A stretch of 64,000 nt of DNA from GCA-2684655 sp045105235 (GTDB lineage: Bacteria; Planctomycetota; UBA1135; UBA2386). The notes under the pieces were generated by a model. It was not told where the DNA came from and made no database searches. It saw only the letters and a program-made list of their open reading frames with translations. Each line of letters starts with the position of its first letter. Within the stretch, counting starts at the first letter, position 1. The stretch spans positions 195,988 to 259,987 of the forward strand of contig JBGCDH010000032.1 in the NCBI GenBank assembly GCA_045105235.1, in the 5' to 3' direction. Below are positions 52,675-61,479 of the stretch, one piece after another. Made by a program: the position numbers and the translations under genes.

Positions 52675-53886
52675 ATGACGTTTGTGACCGCCCCAGTTCG
52701 CTCCCGATTGCTCGATGCCATCGAGGTGCGGGCCCAACGTGATTTCGGCCAACTGCCGTCGCGCTTCTTCTTCGCGCCCGGTCGGATCAACCTGTGCGGC
52801 GCTCATCTTGACTACAGCGGCGGTGACGTGCTGCCCATGGCCGTTGACCGAGGCATTTTCGTCGGCATCCGGCCGCGGGGCGACGGGCGCATCCGGCTGC
52901 GTAGCGTCGACCAAGAGCTGGCTTTCGATGTGCGGACGACGGATGTCGGCGACCGGACGCGAGAAGAATGGGGCTGGGGCGGTTACCCGCTCGGGATCTG
53001 GCGTGCGTTTGCGACGGAGTACGGCGTCGACCAAGGCTTTGATGCGGTCTACGCCGGCGACGTGCCCATTGCGTCGGGTCTGTCGTCGTCGGCCGCGATC
53101 GAAGTGGTGACGGCGATCGCCCTCAACGCGGTGCACGGCACGGGACTGGAGCCGGAGCAGATCGCGGCCATGGCCCACCGTGCCGAAAACGACTTCGTCG
53201 GCGTCCGCTGCGGCATCATGGATCAGTATGCGTCGGCCCTTGGGCGGCCTGGACAGGCGCTGCTGGTGCACTGCGCTGGGCCGCGTTGGGAGCACGTTCC
53301 GTTTGATCCTGCCGCGTGCGAAGTGCTCGTGATGGATACCCGCAAACCGCGCAAGCTCGCGACCAGCGGCTTCAATCGACGCGTAGAAGAGTGCCGAGAG
53401 GCGCACGAGCTGCTGCGCAAGCACGTGCGCGACCTGTCGCACCTCGCAGCCTACGATGCCGACGACTTGGCTGCTTGCCGCCCGCACATGCCCGAAGCGG
53501 TGCACTTGCGCGCCCGGCATGTCGTCAGCGAGATGGGGCGGATTGCGGCCGGTGTCGCCGCGCTGCGCCGTCACGACTACGCCGGTCTCGGGATGCAAAT
53601 CGATGCGAGCCATCGCTCGACCGCGACGGACTACGCCGTGAGCTGTGAAGAACTCGACGTCATCACCGATGCGGCGCGCAGCTGCGAAGGCGTCTACGGG
53701 GCGCGTTTGACCGGCGCCGGCTTTGGCGGCTGTGCCATTGCCTTGATTGCACCCGGACGGCGCGAGCAAGTTGCCGCCCACGTCGCCGAGGTTTTCCGTC
53801 GGCGATTCGACGTGGAGCCGGGCTTTGATCTGCTGCGCATCGGCGAAGGGCCAGGGGAAATCGGGCCAGGTGAAGGCGGCGAATGA
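52675..53886 (+). CDS. Galactokinase-like GHMP sugar kinase
   Basis: 403 aa from ATG 52675; ATG 52585 would add 30 residues. GHMP fold with PGRINLCGAHLDYSGG (35-50), ASGLSSSAAIEVVTA (133-147), CGIMDQYASALG with catalytic-type Asp183, and LTGAGFGGCAIAL near the end. These are galactokinase motifs 1-3 in order. The normal GEH of motif 1 is GAH, so the Glu contacting the sugar (position 43 here) is replaced by Ala while His44 and Asp46 remain. This may mean a different sugar. Coupled by ATGA overlap to a zinc dehydrogenase gene, so a sugar phosphorylation-oxidation route is suggested. The symbol galK is not used because the substrate is uncertain. Confidence 0.85.
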   Translation: MTFVTAPVRSRLLDAIEVRAQRDFGQLPSRFFFAPGRINLCGAHLDYSGGDVLPMAVDRGIFVGIRPRGDGRIRLRSVDQELAFDVRTTDVGDRTREEWGWGGYPLGIWRAFATEYGVDQGFDAVYAGDVPIASGLSSSAAIEVVTAIALNAVHGTGLEPEQIAAMAHRAENDFVGVRCGIMDQYASALGRPGQALLVHCAGPRWEHVPFDPAACEVLVMDTRKPRKLATSGFNRRVEECREAHELLRKHVRDLSHLAAYDADDLAACRPHMPEAVHLRARHVVSEMGRIAAGVAALRRHDYAGLGMQIDASHRSTATDYAVSCEELDVITDAARSCEGVYGARLTGAGFGGCAIALIAPGRREQVAAHVAEVFRRRFDVEPGFDLLRIGEGPGEIGPGEGGE

Positions 53887-55391
53887 CCGCGATCGAGTTT
53901 GACGCCTACGACTACTGCGCCGACCAGTCGTTTCAGATCGCCCGCTATCGCCTCGAAGGCGATGAGCGATCGGGCTGGCGGGTTGCTCGCGATGGCACGC
54001 ACCTGCTGGAGCTGGGGCCTGGCTACCGGGCGCTCCGCGTGCGTCAATGCGGTGTCTGCTCGACGGATCTTGCGCGTCACTTTCTGCCGTTTGAGTTGCC
54101 GCAGGTGATCGGGCACGAAGTCTTGACCATCGATGCGGCTGGCCGGCGTTTTGTCGTCGAGATCAATGCTTCGCACGCGGCGCGCGGGCTCGCGGGCGAA
54201 AGCGCCGCGTGCCCGTTTTGTTCGCGGGGTCTTGCCACGCATTGCCCGGAGCGCGTCACGCTTGGCATCGACCGGCTGCCCGGCGGCTTTGGTCCGTGGA
54301 TCCTCGCGCCAACGGCCGCCTGTCTGACCGTGCCCGATTCGGTTGACGATGACTCAGCCGTGTTGGTGGAGCCGCTAGCTGCTGCGCTGCATGCGGTCCG
54401 CTCGGTTGCGCCACGCCCCGGCGAACGTATCGCCGTGCTGGGGCCTCGTCGACTCGGCATGCTTGTGCTCGGCGCGCTGGCTGCATGGCGAGAGCAGCGC
54501 GGTTCTGAGCAGCCGTTTTCGATCCATGCCGTTGTGCGCAACCCGAGTCTCGTGGGGTTGGCCGATTCGATGGGCGCGGACGAGGTTCACGTGCGCGAGG
54601 CCGGTGACCCCATTCGTGAAGAGGATCGCTTCGACGTCGTCATCGACACCACGGGAAACCCCGCTGCGCTATCGACAGCGGTAGCGCTGGCGCGTCGCGA
54701 GGTGCACCTCAAGTCGACGCATGGTCAGGCGGCAGATGGCCTTGAAAACTTGACCGAGCTGGTGGTCGACGAGCTATCGGTTCGCCGCTTGCAGCTAGGC
54801 GAAAACGGCAGCGCAGATCCAGACGGCGAAGCTCGCTACCGAATCCCGGACGGTGCGCGCGTTGCTTGGCTCGCGCAGGGCGCTGTTCCGGCGGGGCTGA
54901 GCGCGCGCTGCTCGGTGTCTACGCAGGGCGCGGAAGCGAGCATGATCGAGTTTGCATCCGCGGCGGCGTCCGGTTCGCGGCTGCCGCACGCGGACGTTGC
55001 CGTGGTCGATTCGCTGGCGGCGTTTGCGCAGGCCGTTCGGCCGATTCCTGGCGTGGAACGGCGGCTGGTGCGGCCTCGCGGAACGATCCTGTTGGCGGCG
55101 GCGAGCACGGATGCGCAGCAGGAATCCGCGCTGTGGCAGGCGATCGCGGCTCGCGGTCTGACTCTCACGTCTTCGCGCTGTGGCGACTTTTCGCACGCGC
55201 TCCGGCTGTTGGCCGAAAGCTCGGTCATGCGCGGGGTGGGCCGCCGCTTCATCACGCATCGCTTCGATGCGGAGCAGCTGCCGACAGCTTTTCGCGCGGC
55301 GTCGCAGAGCGACTGCGTCAAAGCCGTCGTGCGGCATGCGGTCGAGGAGCCTGGGCCGACTGCGAACAGCCGGCCCAGCTGCAACTCGTAG
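53883..55391 (+). CDS. Zinc-dependent medium-chain dehydrogenase, long and divergent
   Basis: 502 aa, against about 350 for the family. GroES-like N-domain with catalytic ligands Cys in RQCGVCSTDLARHFL (about 56) and GHE in PQVIGHEVLT; the structural-zinc lobe (AACPFCSRGLATHC) has only three of the four Cys. EPLAAALHAV follows as in sorbitol/threonine dehydrogenases, and a Rossmann segment RIAVLGPRRLGMLVLGALAA. Beyond it are about 140 extra residues, including a region (VDELSVRRLQLGENGSADPD) unlike the family. NAD(P)-linked alcohol or sugar oxidation is likely. It overlaps the kinase stop by ATGA. Confidence 0.8.
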   Translation: MTAIEFDAYDYCADQSFQIARYRLEGDERSGWRVARDGTHLLELGPGYRALRVRQCGVCSTDLARHFLPFELPQVIGHEVLTIDAAGRRFVVEINASHAARGLAGESAACPFCSRGLATHCPERVTLGIDRLPGGFGPWILAPTAACLTVPDSVDDDSAVLVEPLAAALHAVRSVAPRPGERIAVLGPRRLGMLVLGALAAWREQRGSEQPFSIHAVVRNPSLVGLADSMGADEVHVREAGDPIREEDRFDVVIDTTGNPAALSTAVALARREVHLKSTHGQAADGLENLTELVVDELSVRRLQLGENGSADPDGEARYRIPDGARVAWLAQGAVPAGLSARCSVSTQGAEASMIEFASAAASGSRLPHADVAVVDSLAAFAQAVRPIPGVERRLVRPRGTILLAAASTDAQQESALWQAIAARGLTLTSSRCGDFSHALRLLAESSVMRGVGRRFITHRFDAEQLPTAFRAASQSDCVKAVVRHAVEEPGPTANSRPSCNS

Positions 55392-55393
55392 GT

Positions 55394-57010
55394 CTACTGG
55401 ACCTGCAGGTATTCCGTCGTCACGAATCCGAGCGTGTTGCCCGAGGTCGTCGTGCCGATCTGGAAGAAGCTGGATGGCAGCTGGCCAAACAGCGAGGCCG
55501 GGATCAAGAACGGCACCTCGACCCGACCGTTTTGGTCGGCGACGACCGCGATGGTCGCGACCAGGCTCGTGTTCAGGAAGCAGCCCTGCGCACCGATGGC
55601 GTCGAGTGCCAGCGGCAGCGGCAGCGTGCCAATCGACGAGATGCTGTCCCCGTAGTTGATCATCGCCATAGCACCCGGCTCGGCACCGGTTGCGACGAGT
55701 GCCCATGGCTGACCGTAGTCAAAGGTGCTCGGCTCGGCCGAGATGGTTGGGCCGCAGCTCCAGCCGCCGACGGTGGTGACGAGCTCGCTCGGCACCGATG
55801 GCGTCAGGTCACGCTGGACCAGTTCCACGGTGAACGAGCCGGCCACAAAGTCGCCGAGTGCCAAAAACTGGTACTGGACGTTGTCGACCGGGCGGAAGCT
55901 GACGGGGCCGAAGACCGTTTGGCCGCCGACTTCGAGGCGCACGTCGTAGATGCCGAGACCCAGCGGGGTGGTGGCTTCTTGGCCGTTGCTGAGCGCGGGG
56001 ATCGTGGCGACATTTACGCCCAGGCTGTCGATGACAACGTCGACCGTTGGTGCGGCAGCGAGGTGACGCACGGTGACGCGTGACTGGCCGGATGGCAGCG
56101 GCGATGCGTCGTTGACGAATGCCGAGAGCTGCGGGGCGCCGGCGCCATCGAGGTGCGCGACGATCGAGACGTCATCGCCGCGGGCGACGGTATCGGTGCG
56201 GTTCAGGACCGAGTTGCCGTTGACGACTGCGTCAAAGGTGTAGGTGCCGGGCAGCACGCGCAGCGGGCCAACAACCTCGCGGTAGTCAAACGTGAACAGC
56301 GCATTGCCGTTGGCTTCGACGGTGACGGGCGCGCCGAGGGCGGGGATGCCGTGGGCGACCGTGACCAGCGCGGTCAGCGGGACCCGCTGCTGCAGGAGCG
56401 TGAAGTTCGAAGTGCCGACCTGGCCTACTGCGAAGATGCCGTAGCCGAGGCCGTTTTCGACGCGCACCGAGGCCGGGCCGAATGCCGTGGTCGAGGTGCC
56501 TGCGGCGTTGATGCGGACGTCGTAGGTGCCCGGGGCGACATCGGCTTGGGCCTCTTGGCCGTTGCTGACGTTCGGGATCGTTGCCACGACGGCGCCGTTT
56601 TGCTCGAGGATGATGTCGACCGTGGGCGCTTCGGCCGTGTGGCGCACGTAGAGGCGTGACGTCGGCAGCGTGACGTTGTCCACCTGGTTGACGAACGCGT
56701 TGAGCTGCGGGTTGCCAGCTGCGTCCAGGTTGGCGATCACCGAGTAATCGGTGTCGGCAGCGAGCGTCGCGTTGAGGCTCAGGATCGAGGCGCCGTTGAG
56801 CTGCACGTCGAGTGCGTAGCTGCCGGGTGGCAGGGTCAGCGGGCCTTGCTGCTCGCCATAGTCAAACGAGAACAGAAGACCGCCGTTGGCGAAGACTTCG
56901 ACGGGGGCTGGCAGACCTGGGACACCGTGGAGCACGGTGACGGTTGCGTCTTGAGCCGGGAGTGCAGCGAACAGAGTGGTCGCGCAGAACGATAGAAGGG
57001 AGAACTTCAT
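55394..57010 (-). CDS. Secreted protein with two DUF4397 domains
   Basis: 538 aa. Short signal peptide ends near FAALPAQ. Two tandem DUF4397 units (about 20-220 and 225-420) share the pattern TVLHGVPGLPAPVEVFANGG / TVAHGIPALGAPVTVEANGN and RLYVRHTAEAPTVDIILEQN / RVTVRHLAAAPTVDVVIDSL, so they are an internal duplication. A third beta-rich C-terminal region (GQPWALVATGAEPGAMAMIN) is found at the ends of other exported proteins. Start ATG 57010. Its stop is 2 bases from the stop of the dehydrogenase gene on the other strand. Function unknown; probably extracellular or envelope. Confidence 0.85.
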   Translation of the reverse strand: MKFSLLSFCATTLFAALPAQDATVTVLHGVPGLPAPVEVFANGGLLFSFDYGEQQGPLTLPPGSYALDVQLNGASILSLNATLAADTDYSVIANLDAAGNPQLNAFVNQVDNVTLPTSRLYVRHTAEAPTVDIILEQNGAVVATIPNVSNGQEAQADVAPGTYDVRINAAGTSTTAFGPASVRVENGLGYGIFAVGQVGTSNFTLLQQRVPLTALVTVAHGIPALGAPVTVEANGNALFTFDYREVVGPLRVLPGTYTFDAVVNGNSVLNRTDTVARGDDVSIVAHLDGAGAPQLSAFVNDASPLPSGQSRVTVRHLAAAPTVDVVIDSLGVNVATIPALSNGQEATTPLGLGIYDVRLEVGGQTVFGPVSFRPVDNVQYQFLALGDFVAGSFTVELVQRDLTPSVPSELVTTVGGWSCGPTISAEPSTFDYGQPWALVATGAEPGAMAMINYGDSISSIGTLPLPLALDAIGAQGCFLNTSLVATIAVVADQNGRVEVPFLIPASLFGQLPSSFFQIGTTTSGNTLGFVTTEYLQVQ

Positions 57011-57143
57011 AGTGGTGATGAAGTGAGGGGTTGGTGTGGTGGATGCAGACGGGGCAGAGTCTGCTGAGCGGTTTCCCGCTCGGGTGCTGGGTTTCGCCAT
57101 CGCCCCGTATCGGATGCACGGAATTTCGAGTGCGGGTCGTTGT

Positions 57144-57167
57144 GCAAAACCGCACGCAAAACCGCAC
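57144..57167. repeat. 12-bp direct repeat, two units
   Basis: GCAAAACCGCAC occurs twice in tandem upstream of the DUF4397 gene, in the gap before the reductase stop codon. A nearby stretch TATCGGATGCACGG (about 57107-57121) resembles one terminus of the CTAG-ended repeat family and may be a decayed remnant. Confidence 0.6.
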
Positions 57168-57221
57168 ATAGGGCCTCTTTGCGGCCACCTAGGTGAAATG
57201 CCTAGGCGCTCCTTGCCGGCT

Positions 57222-57953
57222 CTAGAAGCCGCCGTCTACGCCGATGCACTGCCCTGTCACGTAGCTCGCCGCTTCGGAAGCGAGAAAGCCAACCACCGAC
57301 GCGACTTCTTCGCTGCGACCCATGCGCTGCATCGGGATCATTTGCTTTACAAAATCCGGCACGTCGGTGGTCATGTCGGTTTCGATCAGTCCGGGCGCAA
57401 TCGCGTTGACCGTGATGTTGCGCTTCGCCATCTCGATCGCGAGCGACTTGGTCGCGCCGAGGATGCCTGCTTTCGCCGCGGCATAGTTGCTTTGCCCTCG
57501 GTTGCCTTTGAGGGCCGACACGGAGGACATATTGATGATGCGGCCCCAGCGCTTGGCGACCATCTGCATGATCAGGGGTTGGGTGACGTTGTAGAAGCCG
57601 CCGAGGGTCGTCGCGATGACGTCGTTCCACTGGTCGGGCTTCATCGCGGGCAGCGGCGCGTCTCGCACGATGCCCGCGTTGTTGACGAGGACCGAGATGG
57701 GGCGTGGGTCCTTCAGCATCGTCTGGATCGCCGTGCCGGTGGCGTCCGCATCCGCTACGTCGAACGCCATCGTCTCGGCCTCGCCTCCGTCGGCTCGGAT
57801 TGCGCCGGCAACGGCCTCGGCGGCCTCGGCATTGCGCGCGGAGTTGATGATCACCGGATGGCCCATCTGGGCGAGTCGAAGGGATACGGCTGCGCCGATT
57901 CCGCGGCTGCCGCCGGTTACGAGGGCGCGGCGCTCTGAGGCGGGGTTGCTCAT
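57222..57953 (-). CDS. 3-oxoacyl-ACP reductase-like short-chain dehydrogenase (FabG family)
   Basis: 243 aa classical SDR. NADP loop TGGSRGIGAAVS (13-24), VLVNNAGIVRDAP (about 88), catalytic MSSVSALKGNRGQSNYAAAK with Ser, Tyr and Lys, and VNAIAPGLIETDM. Total length and LASEAASYVTGQCIGVDGGF at the end match FabG. It reduces 3-oxoacyl-ACP or a related ketone, in the cytoplasm; outside a fab operon it could serve another acyl or polyketide route. Start ATG 57953, divergent from the DUF1552 gene. Confidence 0.9.
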   Translation of the reverse strand: MSNPASERRALVTGGSRGIGAAVSLRLAQMGHPVIINSARNAEAAEAVAGAIRADGGEAETMAFDVADADATGTAIQTMLKDPRPISVLVNNAGIVRDAPLPAMKPDQWNDVIATTLGGFYNVTQPLIMQMVAKRWGRIINMSSVSALKGNRGQSNYAAAKAGILGATKSLAIEMAKRNITVNAIAPGLIETDMTTDVPDFVKQMIPMQRMGRSEEVASVVGFLASEAASYVTGQCIGVDGGF

Positions 57954-58060
57954 GCCTGTGTTGGTATCGTTCGGCGGCTGCCGGCGTCAAGCGATGGCTG
58001 GCGAGGCCTTCGTTTCGGCAAGGGGTGTGCTGGGTAGGCTGGATAGTCGATACTGCTGCC

Positions 58061-59410
58061 ATGCGCCCACTTCGTCGTGTCGCCCTCGACCGCCGCACGC
58101 TGCTCCGTGGCGGCGCTGCTTGCCTGGCCTTGCCGTGGCTCGACGCCATGCTGCCGGCGATGACGCGCATGCCGCCTCGGCCGCGCCGCGCGCTGTTCGT
58201 CTTCTCGCCGAACGGCATGGTGATGTCGCGCTGGCGCCCGCTGGGTATGGGGGGCGCCGCAAAGCCGGGGCCGACGCTTTCGCCGCTGCAGCCACTTTGG
58301 CAGCGATTGACCGCGTTCTCTGGCTTGACGATCGATGGTGGGCGCTCGCACGGTGATGGCCCCGGTGACCACGCCCGCTCCGCGGCTTCGTATTTGACCT
58401 GTTCGCATCCGCGCAAGACCGGTGGCGACGATCTGCACGCCGGGGTCTCGGTCGACCAGGTGCTGGCCGAGGCCGCGGCCCGCAGCCGTGCGACCTCGTT
58501 CGCATCGCTCGAGCTAGGGCTCCAGCGCGGGCGGGCCGCCGGTGTCTGCGACTCCGGTTATTCGTGCGCCTACAGCAACAGCATCAGCTGGCGAGCTCCC
58601 GACCAGCCGGTGGCCAAGGAGACCAGCCCGCAGGCGGTTTTCGCACGGCTCTTCGGGGACCCCAGGGCCAAGCTCGACCAGGCGGAGCAGCAGCGTCGCG
58701 ATGCCCGCAAGCGTTCGCTGCTGGATCTGGTCGCGGCCGATGCCAAGTCCCTTCGCCGAGAGCTTGGTGTCGACGATCGGCGCAAGCTGACGCAGTATCT
58801 CGACGCGGTGCGTGAGCTCGAGATTCGCCTTGAGGCGGTCGCTGCAAGCGATGGCGAGCACCCAGAGGTGGCCGTGCCCGCCGGCATGCTGGACGAAGAC
58901 CACGGCTTTCCAGAACGCCTGGCGCTGATGTTCGAAGTCATCCGCCTGGCCTTCGCGACGGACCGGACCCGTGTTGTGACGCTCATGCTCGGCAACGCCG
59001 GCTGCAACCGCAGCTACCGCTTCCTCGGCGTCCCCGAAGGCCACCATTCGCTGAGCCATCATGGCAAGCGCAAGGCCAAGCTTGAGGCGGTGGCCAAGAT
59101 CGATCGCTTCCACGTCGACAGCTTCGCGCGCTTCTTGCAGTCGATGGCGGCGCACGCCGACGGCGATGGCGATCTGCTTGGCAACAGCTTGGTGCTGTTT
59201 GGCTCAGGCCTCGGAGACGGCAATCGTCACAACCACCACGATGTGCCCATGCTGCTCTGCGGCGAGGGTGGTGGCGCAGCCCGCGCGCGTGGCCACGTGT
59301 CGTTGCCAAAGAACACGCCGATGGCGAACCTCTACCTCTCGGTGCTGCGCGCCATGGGCTCTTCGGCCGGGTCGTTTGCCGACAGCAAGGAAGCGCTGCC
59401 GCTTGCGTAA
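58061..59410 (+). CDS. DUF1552 exported protein (Tat-type signal)
   Basis: 449 aa. RRVALDRRTLLRGGAACLALPW resembles a twin-arginine signal, so export is likely. The DUF1552 body has RALFVFSPNGMVMSRWRP (about 43), GDHARSAASYLTCSHPRK, GVSVDQVLAEAAA, and VTLMLGNAGCNRSYRFLGV, with SHHGK near the C-terminal third. Family members in planctomycetes and myxobacteria usually follow a DUF1592/cytochrome-c gene. None is adjacent here (the neighbours are FabG and a methyltransferase). ATG 58061; upstream 58025 is open too. Family function unknown. Confidence 0.9.
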   Translation: MRPLRRVALDRRTLLRGGAACLALPWLDAMLPAMTRMPPRPRRALFVFSPNGMVMSRWRPLGMGGAAKPGPTLSPLQPLWQRLTAFSGLTIDGGRSHGDGPGDHARSAASYLTCSHPRKTGGDDLHAGVSVDQVLAEAAARSRATSFASLELGLQRGRAAGVCDSGYSCAYSNSISWRAPDQPVAKETSPQAVFARLFGDPRAKLDQAEQQRRDARKRSLLDLVAADAKSLRRELGVDDRRKLTQYLDAVRELEIRLEAVAASDGEHPEVAVPAGMLDEDHGFPERLALMFEVIRLAFATDRTRVVTLMLGNAGCNRSYRFLGVPEGHHSLSHHGKRKAKLEAVAKIDRFHVDSFARFLQSMAAHADGDGDLLGNSLVLFGSGLGDGNRHNHHDVPMLLCGEGGGAARARGHVSLPKNTPMANLYLSVLRAMGSSAGSFADSKEALPLA

Positions 59411-59420
59411 CCGCGGCGCC

Positions 59421-60239
59421 TCAGCGCTTTGTAGCGACAAACTCGTAGACGGGCGGGCACTGTAGAAAGCCCTCGCCGGCGGCGATCGCGTCGAGATCGC
59501 GGAGCAGTTCGGCGCACGTTTCTTCGCTGAGTTCGCCCATTGCGACCAGCTTGGGCGCGAAGGTCCGCCACCACGTGTTGGGCCAGGCGAACATCGTCTC
59601 GCTGCCGCGGGCGACGCGCACGTGCGCCTGCACGTGCTCGAGTTCAAGACCGTGCGCCGCCATCATCGCGGGCAGGCGTTGGCCGATGTCTGGATCGCCG
59701 CCGCCGCTCTGCCACGAGCGAACCGTTGCCGCGACCGCGAGGTCGTGGCTCTCCCGCCGCGGCGCCATCGTCATCGACGCGTAGTTGAAGTAGTCGTGCA
59801 CGACAAACCGGCCGCCGGGCGCGAGGGCCTCGGCGACGCCGGCCACGACAGCGTCGGGGTCGGGTACGAAGCAAAGCACCCAGCGCGCATACGCCATGTC
59901 GAATGCCTGTTCGTCGGCGACTGTCGAGGCGAGTTGCTGCACGTCCCCGGCGCGCGCTTGAACGTGCGGCATGCCGCGTGCCGCGGCGAGCTCGTTGGCG
60001 CGGTCGACAAACCCCTGGGACTCGTCGACGCCCAGCACGCTGCCGGCGCGGCCGACCAGGTGGCCGAGCTCGCAGGATGCGTAGCCGGGGCCGCAGCCAA
60101 CGTCCAAGACGCGGTGCCCCTGCTGGAGCCGTGCGCGCCGCCAGGCCTGGACCGTTGTGTCGGACCACAGGCGATTTTGCAGGTCGAGGCGTTCGAGCTC
60201 GTCGTTGCCGGTGCCCAGCACGTAGTCGCGTTCCGTCAT
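59421..60239 (-). CDS. SAM-dependent class I methyltransferase
   Basis: 272 aa, cytoplasmic. SAM motif I VLDVGCGPGYASCELG (about 43-58), acidic end of beta-2 GVDESQGFVDRA, motif for beta-4 FDMAYARWVLCFVPDPDAV, and post-motif GGRFVVHDYFNY. This is a UbiE-like or small-molecule methyltransferase without a diagnostic acceptor region. Starts at ATG 60239; the frame runs on upstream but that is antisense to the next gene. Confidence 0.85.
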   Translation of the reverse strand: MTERDYVLGTGNDELERLDLQNRLWSDTTVQAWRRARLQQGHRVLDVGCGPGYASCELGHLVGRAGSVLGVDESQGFVDRANELAAARGMPHVQARAGDVQQLASTVADEQAFDMAYARWVLCFVPDPDAVVAGVAEALAPGGRFVVHDYFNYASMTMAPRRESHDLAVAATVRSWQSGGGDPDIGQRLPAMMAAHGLELEHVQAHVRVARGSETMFAWPNTWWRTFAPKLVAMGELSEETCAELLRDLDAIAAGEGFLQCPPVYEFVATKR

Positions 60240-60283
60240 CGACACGATCTTGGTGCCAACAGGGGCCCACGGCCACCCGTAGC

Positions 60284-61468
60284 ATGGCCGAAATGACCAC
60301 GACTCGCCGAAGCTTTCTCTCGACGACAGCCTCGGCTGCTGCCGCTGCGCCCATTGCCGCCGCGAGCATCGCCGCCGCGACCCGGCAGCTGCCGCCATCT
60401 CCGCGTCCGCAAAAGCCCCTCAAGCTGCTGGTGCTCGGCGGCACGGCCTTTCTCGGGCCGCACTTCGTGCGTGCGGCGCGCGCCAACGGCCACGAGGTGA
60501 CGCTGTTCAATCGGGGCAAGACGGCGCCCAAGATGTTCGACGACCTCGAGCAGCTGCGCGGCGATCGCGATGCCGGCGAACTCGATGCGCTTGCAGGGCG
60601 TGAGTGGGACGCCGCCATCGACACGTCCGGCTACGTCCCGGCGCACGTGGAGGCTGCGGCGCAGAAGCTCAAGGACCACGTTGGGCACTATCAGTTCATC
60701 AGCACGATTTCGGTCTACGGCTCGTTCGCCGATCGACCGGAGAAGGTCAATGAAGCGGCGCAGGTCGCGACCGTGGACGATGAGAAGGCCGCCGCCGTGA
60801 CCAAAATTCGGCAGGTCGGGCGCCTCTACGGGCCACTCAAGGCGCGCTGCGAGCAGGCGGCCGAGCGGATCATGCCGGGGCGCGTCGGCAACCTGCGCCC
60901 GGGGCTGATCGTCGGCCCGCTCGACCGCAGCGACCGATTTACCTATTGGCCGTGGCGCATCGACCAGGGCGGCGAAGTGTTGGCGCCAGGCGACGCCGAT
61001 GGCCACTCCCAGTTTGTCGACGTGCGCGACCTGGCGGCCTGGATGCTGCACTGCGTCGAGCAGAAGGTTGTCGGCGTCTACAACGCGGTCGGCTTTGCAG
61101 GCCGTACTTCGATGTCCGAGGTGCTGTCCGCCTGCAAGTGTGCGACCAGCCGTGAGGTCCAGCTGACGTGGGCGAGTGAAGAGTTCTTGGCCGAAAACAA
61201 GGTGCGCGCCTACTCCGAGCTGCCGCTGTGGATCCCGCGCGAAGGGCGCCGCATGGTCGCCAACGACAAGGCCATGGCCAACGGGCTGGCGTTCCGCCCG
61301 ATCAGCGAGACGATCCGCGACACGCTCGCTTGGGCCAAGCAAGAGCGCGGCGATCGACGCTGGCGCGCGGGTCTGCGCCGGGAGCGCGAGCAGGAGCTGC
61401 TCAAGAAGTGGCATGCGCTCGCGGCTGCTTCTGAGACGTCGGGAAAATCTGCCGGGCGCGGCCGGTAA
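60284..61468 (+). CDS. Tat-exported NAD-dependent epimerase/dehydratase-like protein
   Basis: 394 aa from ATG 60284 (or 60293). Twin-arginine signal (MTTTRRSFLSTTASAAA), an unusual feature for a nucleotide-sugar epimerase family member. Rossmann core LLVLGGTAFLGPHFVRAARA (about 48-67), then TISVYGSFADRPE, YGPLKARCEQAAER in place of the YxxxK site (Tyr then Lys at +4), and RPGLIVGPLDRSDRF. It resembles SDR-a epimerase-like proteins that follow exported oxidoreductases in planctomycetes. Substrate unknown. The S46 peptidase gene starts 12 bases after its stop. Confidence 0.85.
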   Translation: MAEMTTTRRSFLSTTASAAAAAPIAAASIAAATRQLPPSPRPQKPLKLLVLGGTAFLGPHFVRAARANGHEVTLFNRGKTAPKMFDDLEQLRGDRDAGELDALAGREWDAAIDTSGYVPAHVEAAAQKLKDHVGHYQFISTISVYGSFADRPEKVNEAAQVATVDDEKAAAVTKIRQVGRLYGPLKARCEQAAERIMPGRVGNLRPGLIVGPLDRSDRFTYWPWRIDQGGEVLAPGDADGHSQFVDVRDLAAWMLHCVEQKVVGVYNAVGFAGRTSMSEVLSACKCATSREVQLTWASEEFLAENKVRAYSELPLWIPREGRRMVANDKAMANGLAFRPISETIRDTLAWAKQERGDRRWRAGLRREREQELLKKWHALAAASETSGKSAGRGR

Positions 61469-61479
61469 CTTTCCTGGTC

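Noticed and set aside
52519..53781. Leftward open frame of 420 codons opposite the sugar kinase
   Set aside because: Kinase motifs are in the sense strand; composition of the antisense product is typical of a shadow.
57107..57121. Possible fourth copy of the CTAG-ended repeat family
   Set aside because: Only about 14 bases match one terminus and no hairpin or second end is present.
57202..58416. Leftward frame of 404 codons overlapping the FabG-like gene
   Set aside because: Same strand, different frame from a strong SDR gene; product is Arg-rich without motifs.
60236..61414. Leftward open frame of about 390 codons opposite the epimerase gene
   Set aside because: Sense gene has a Tat signal and a Rossmann motif; the antisense product is low-information.
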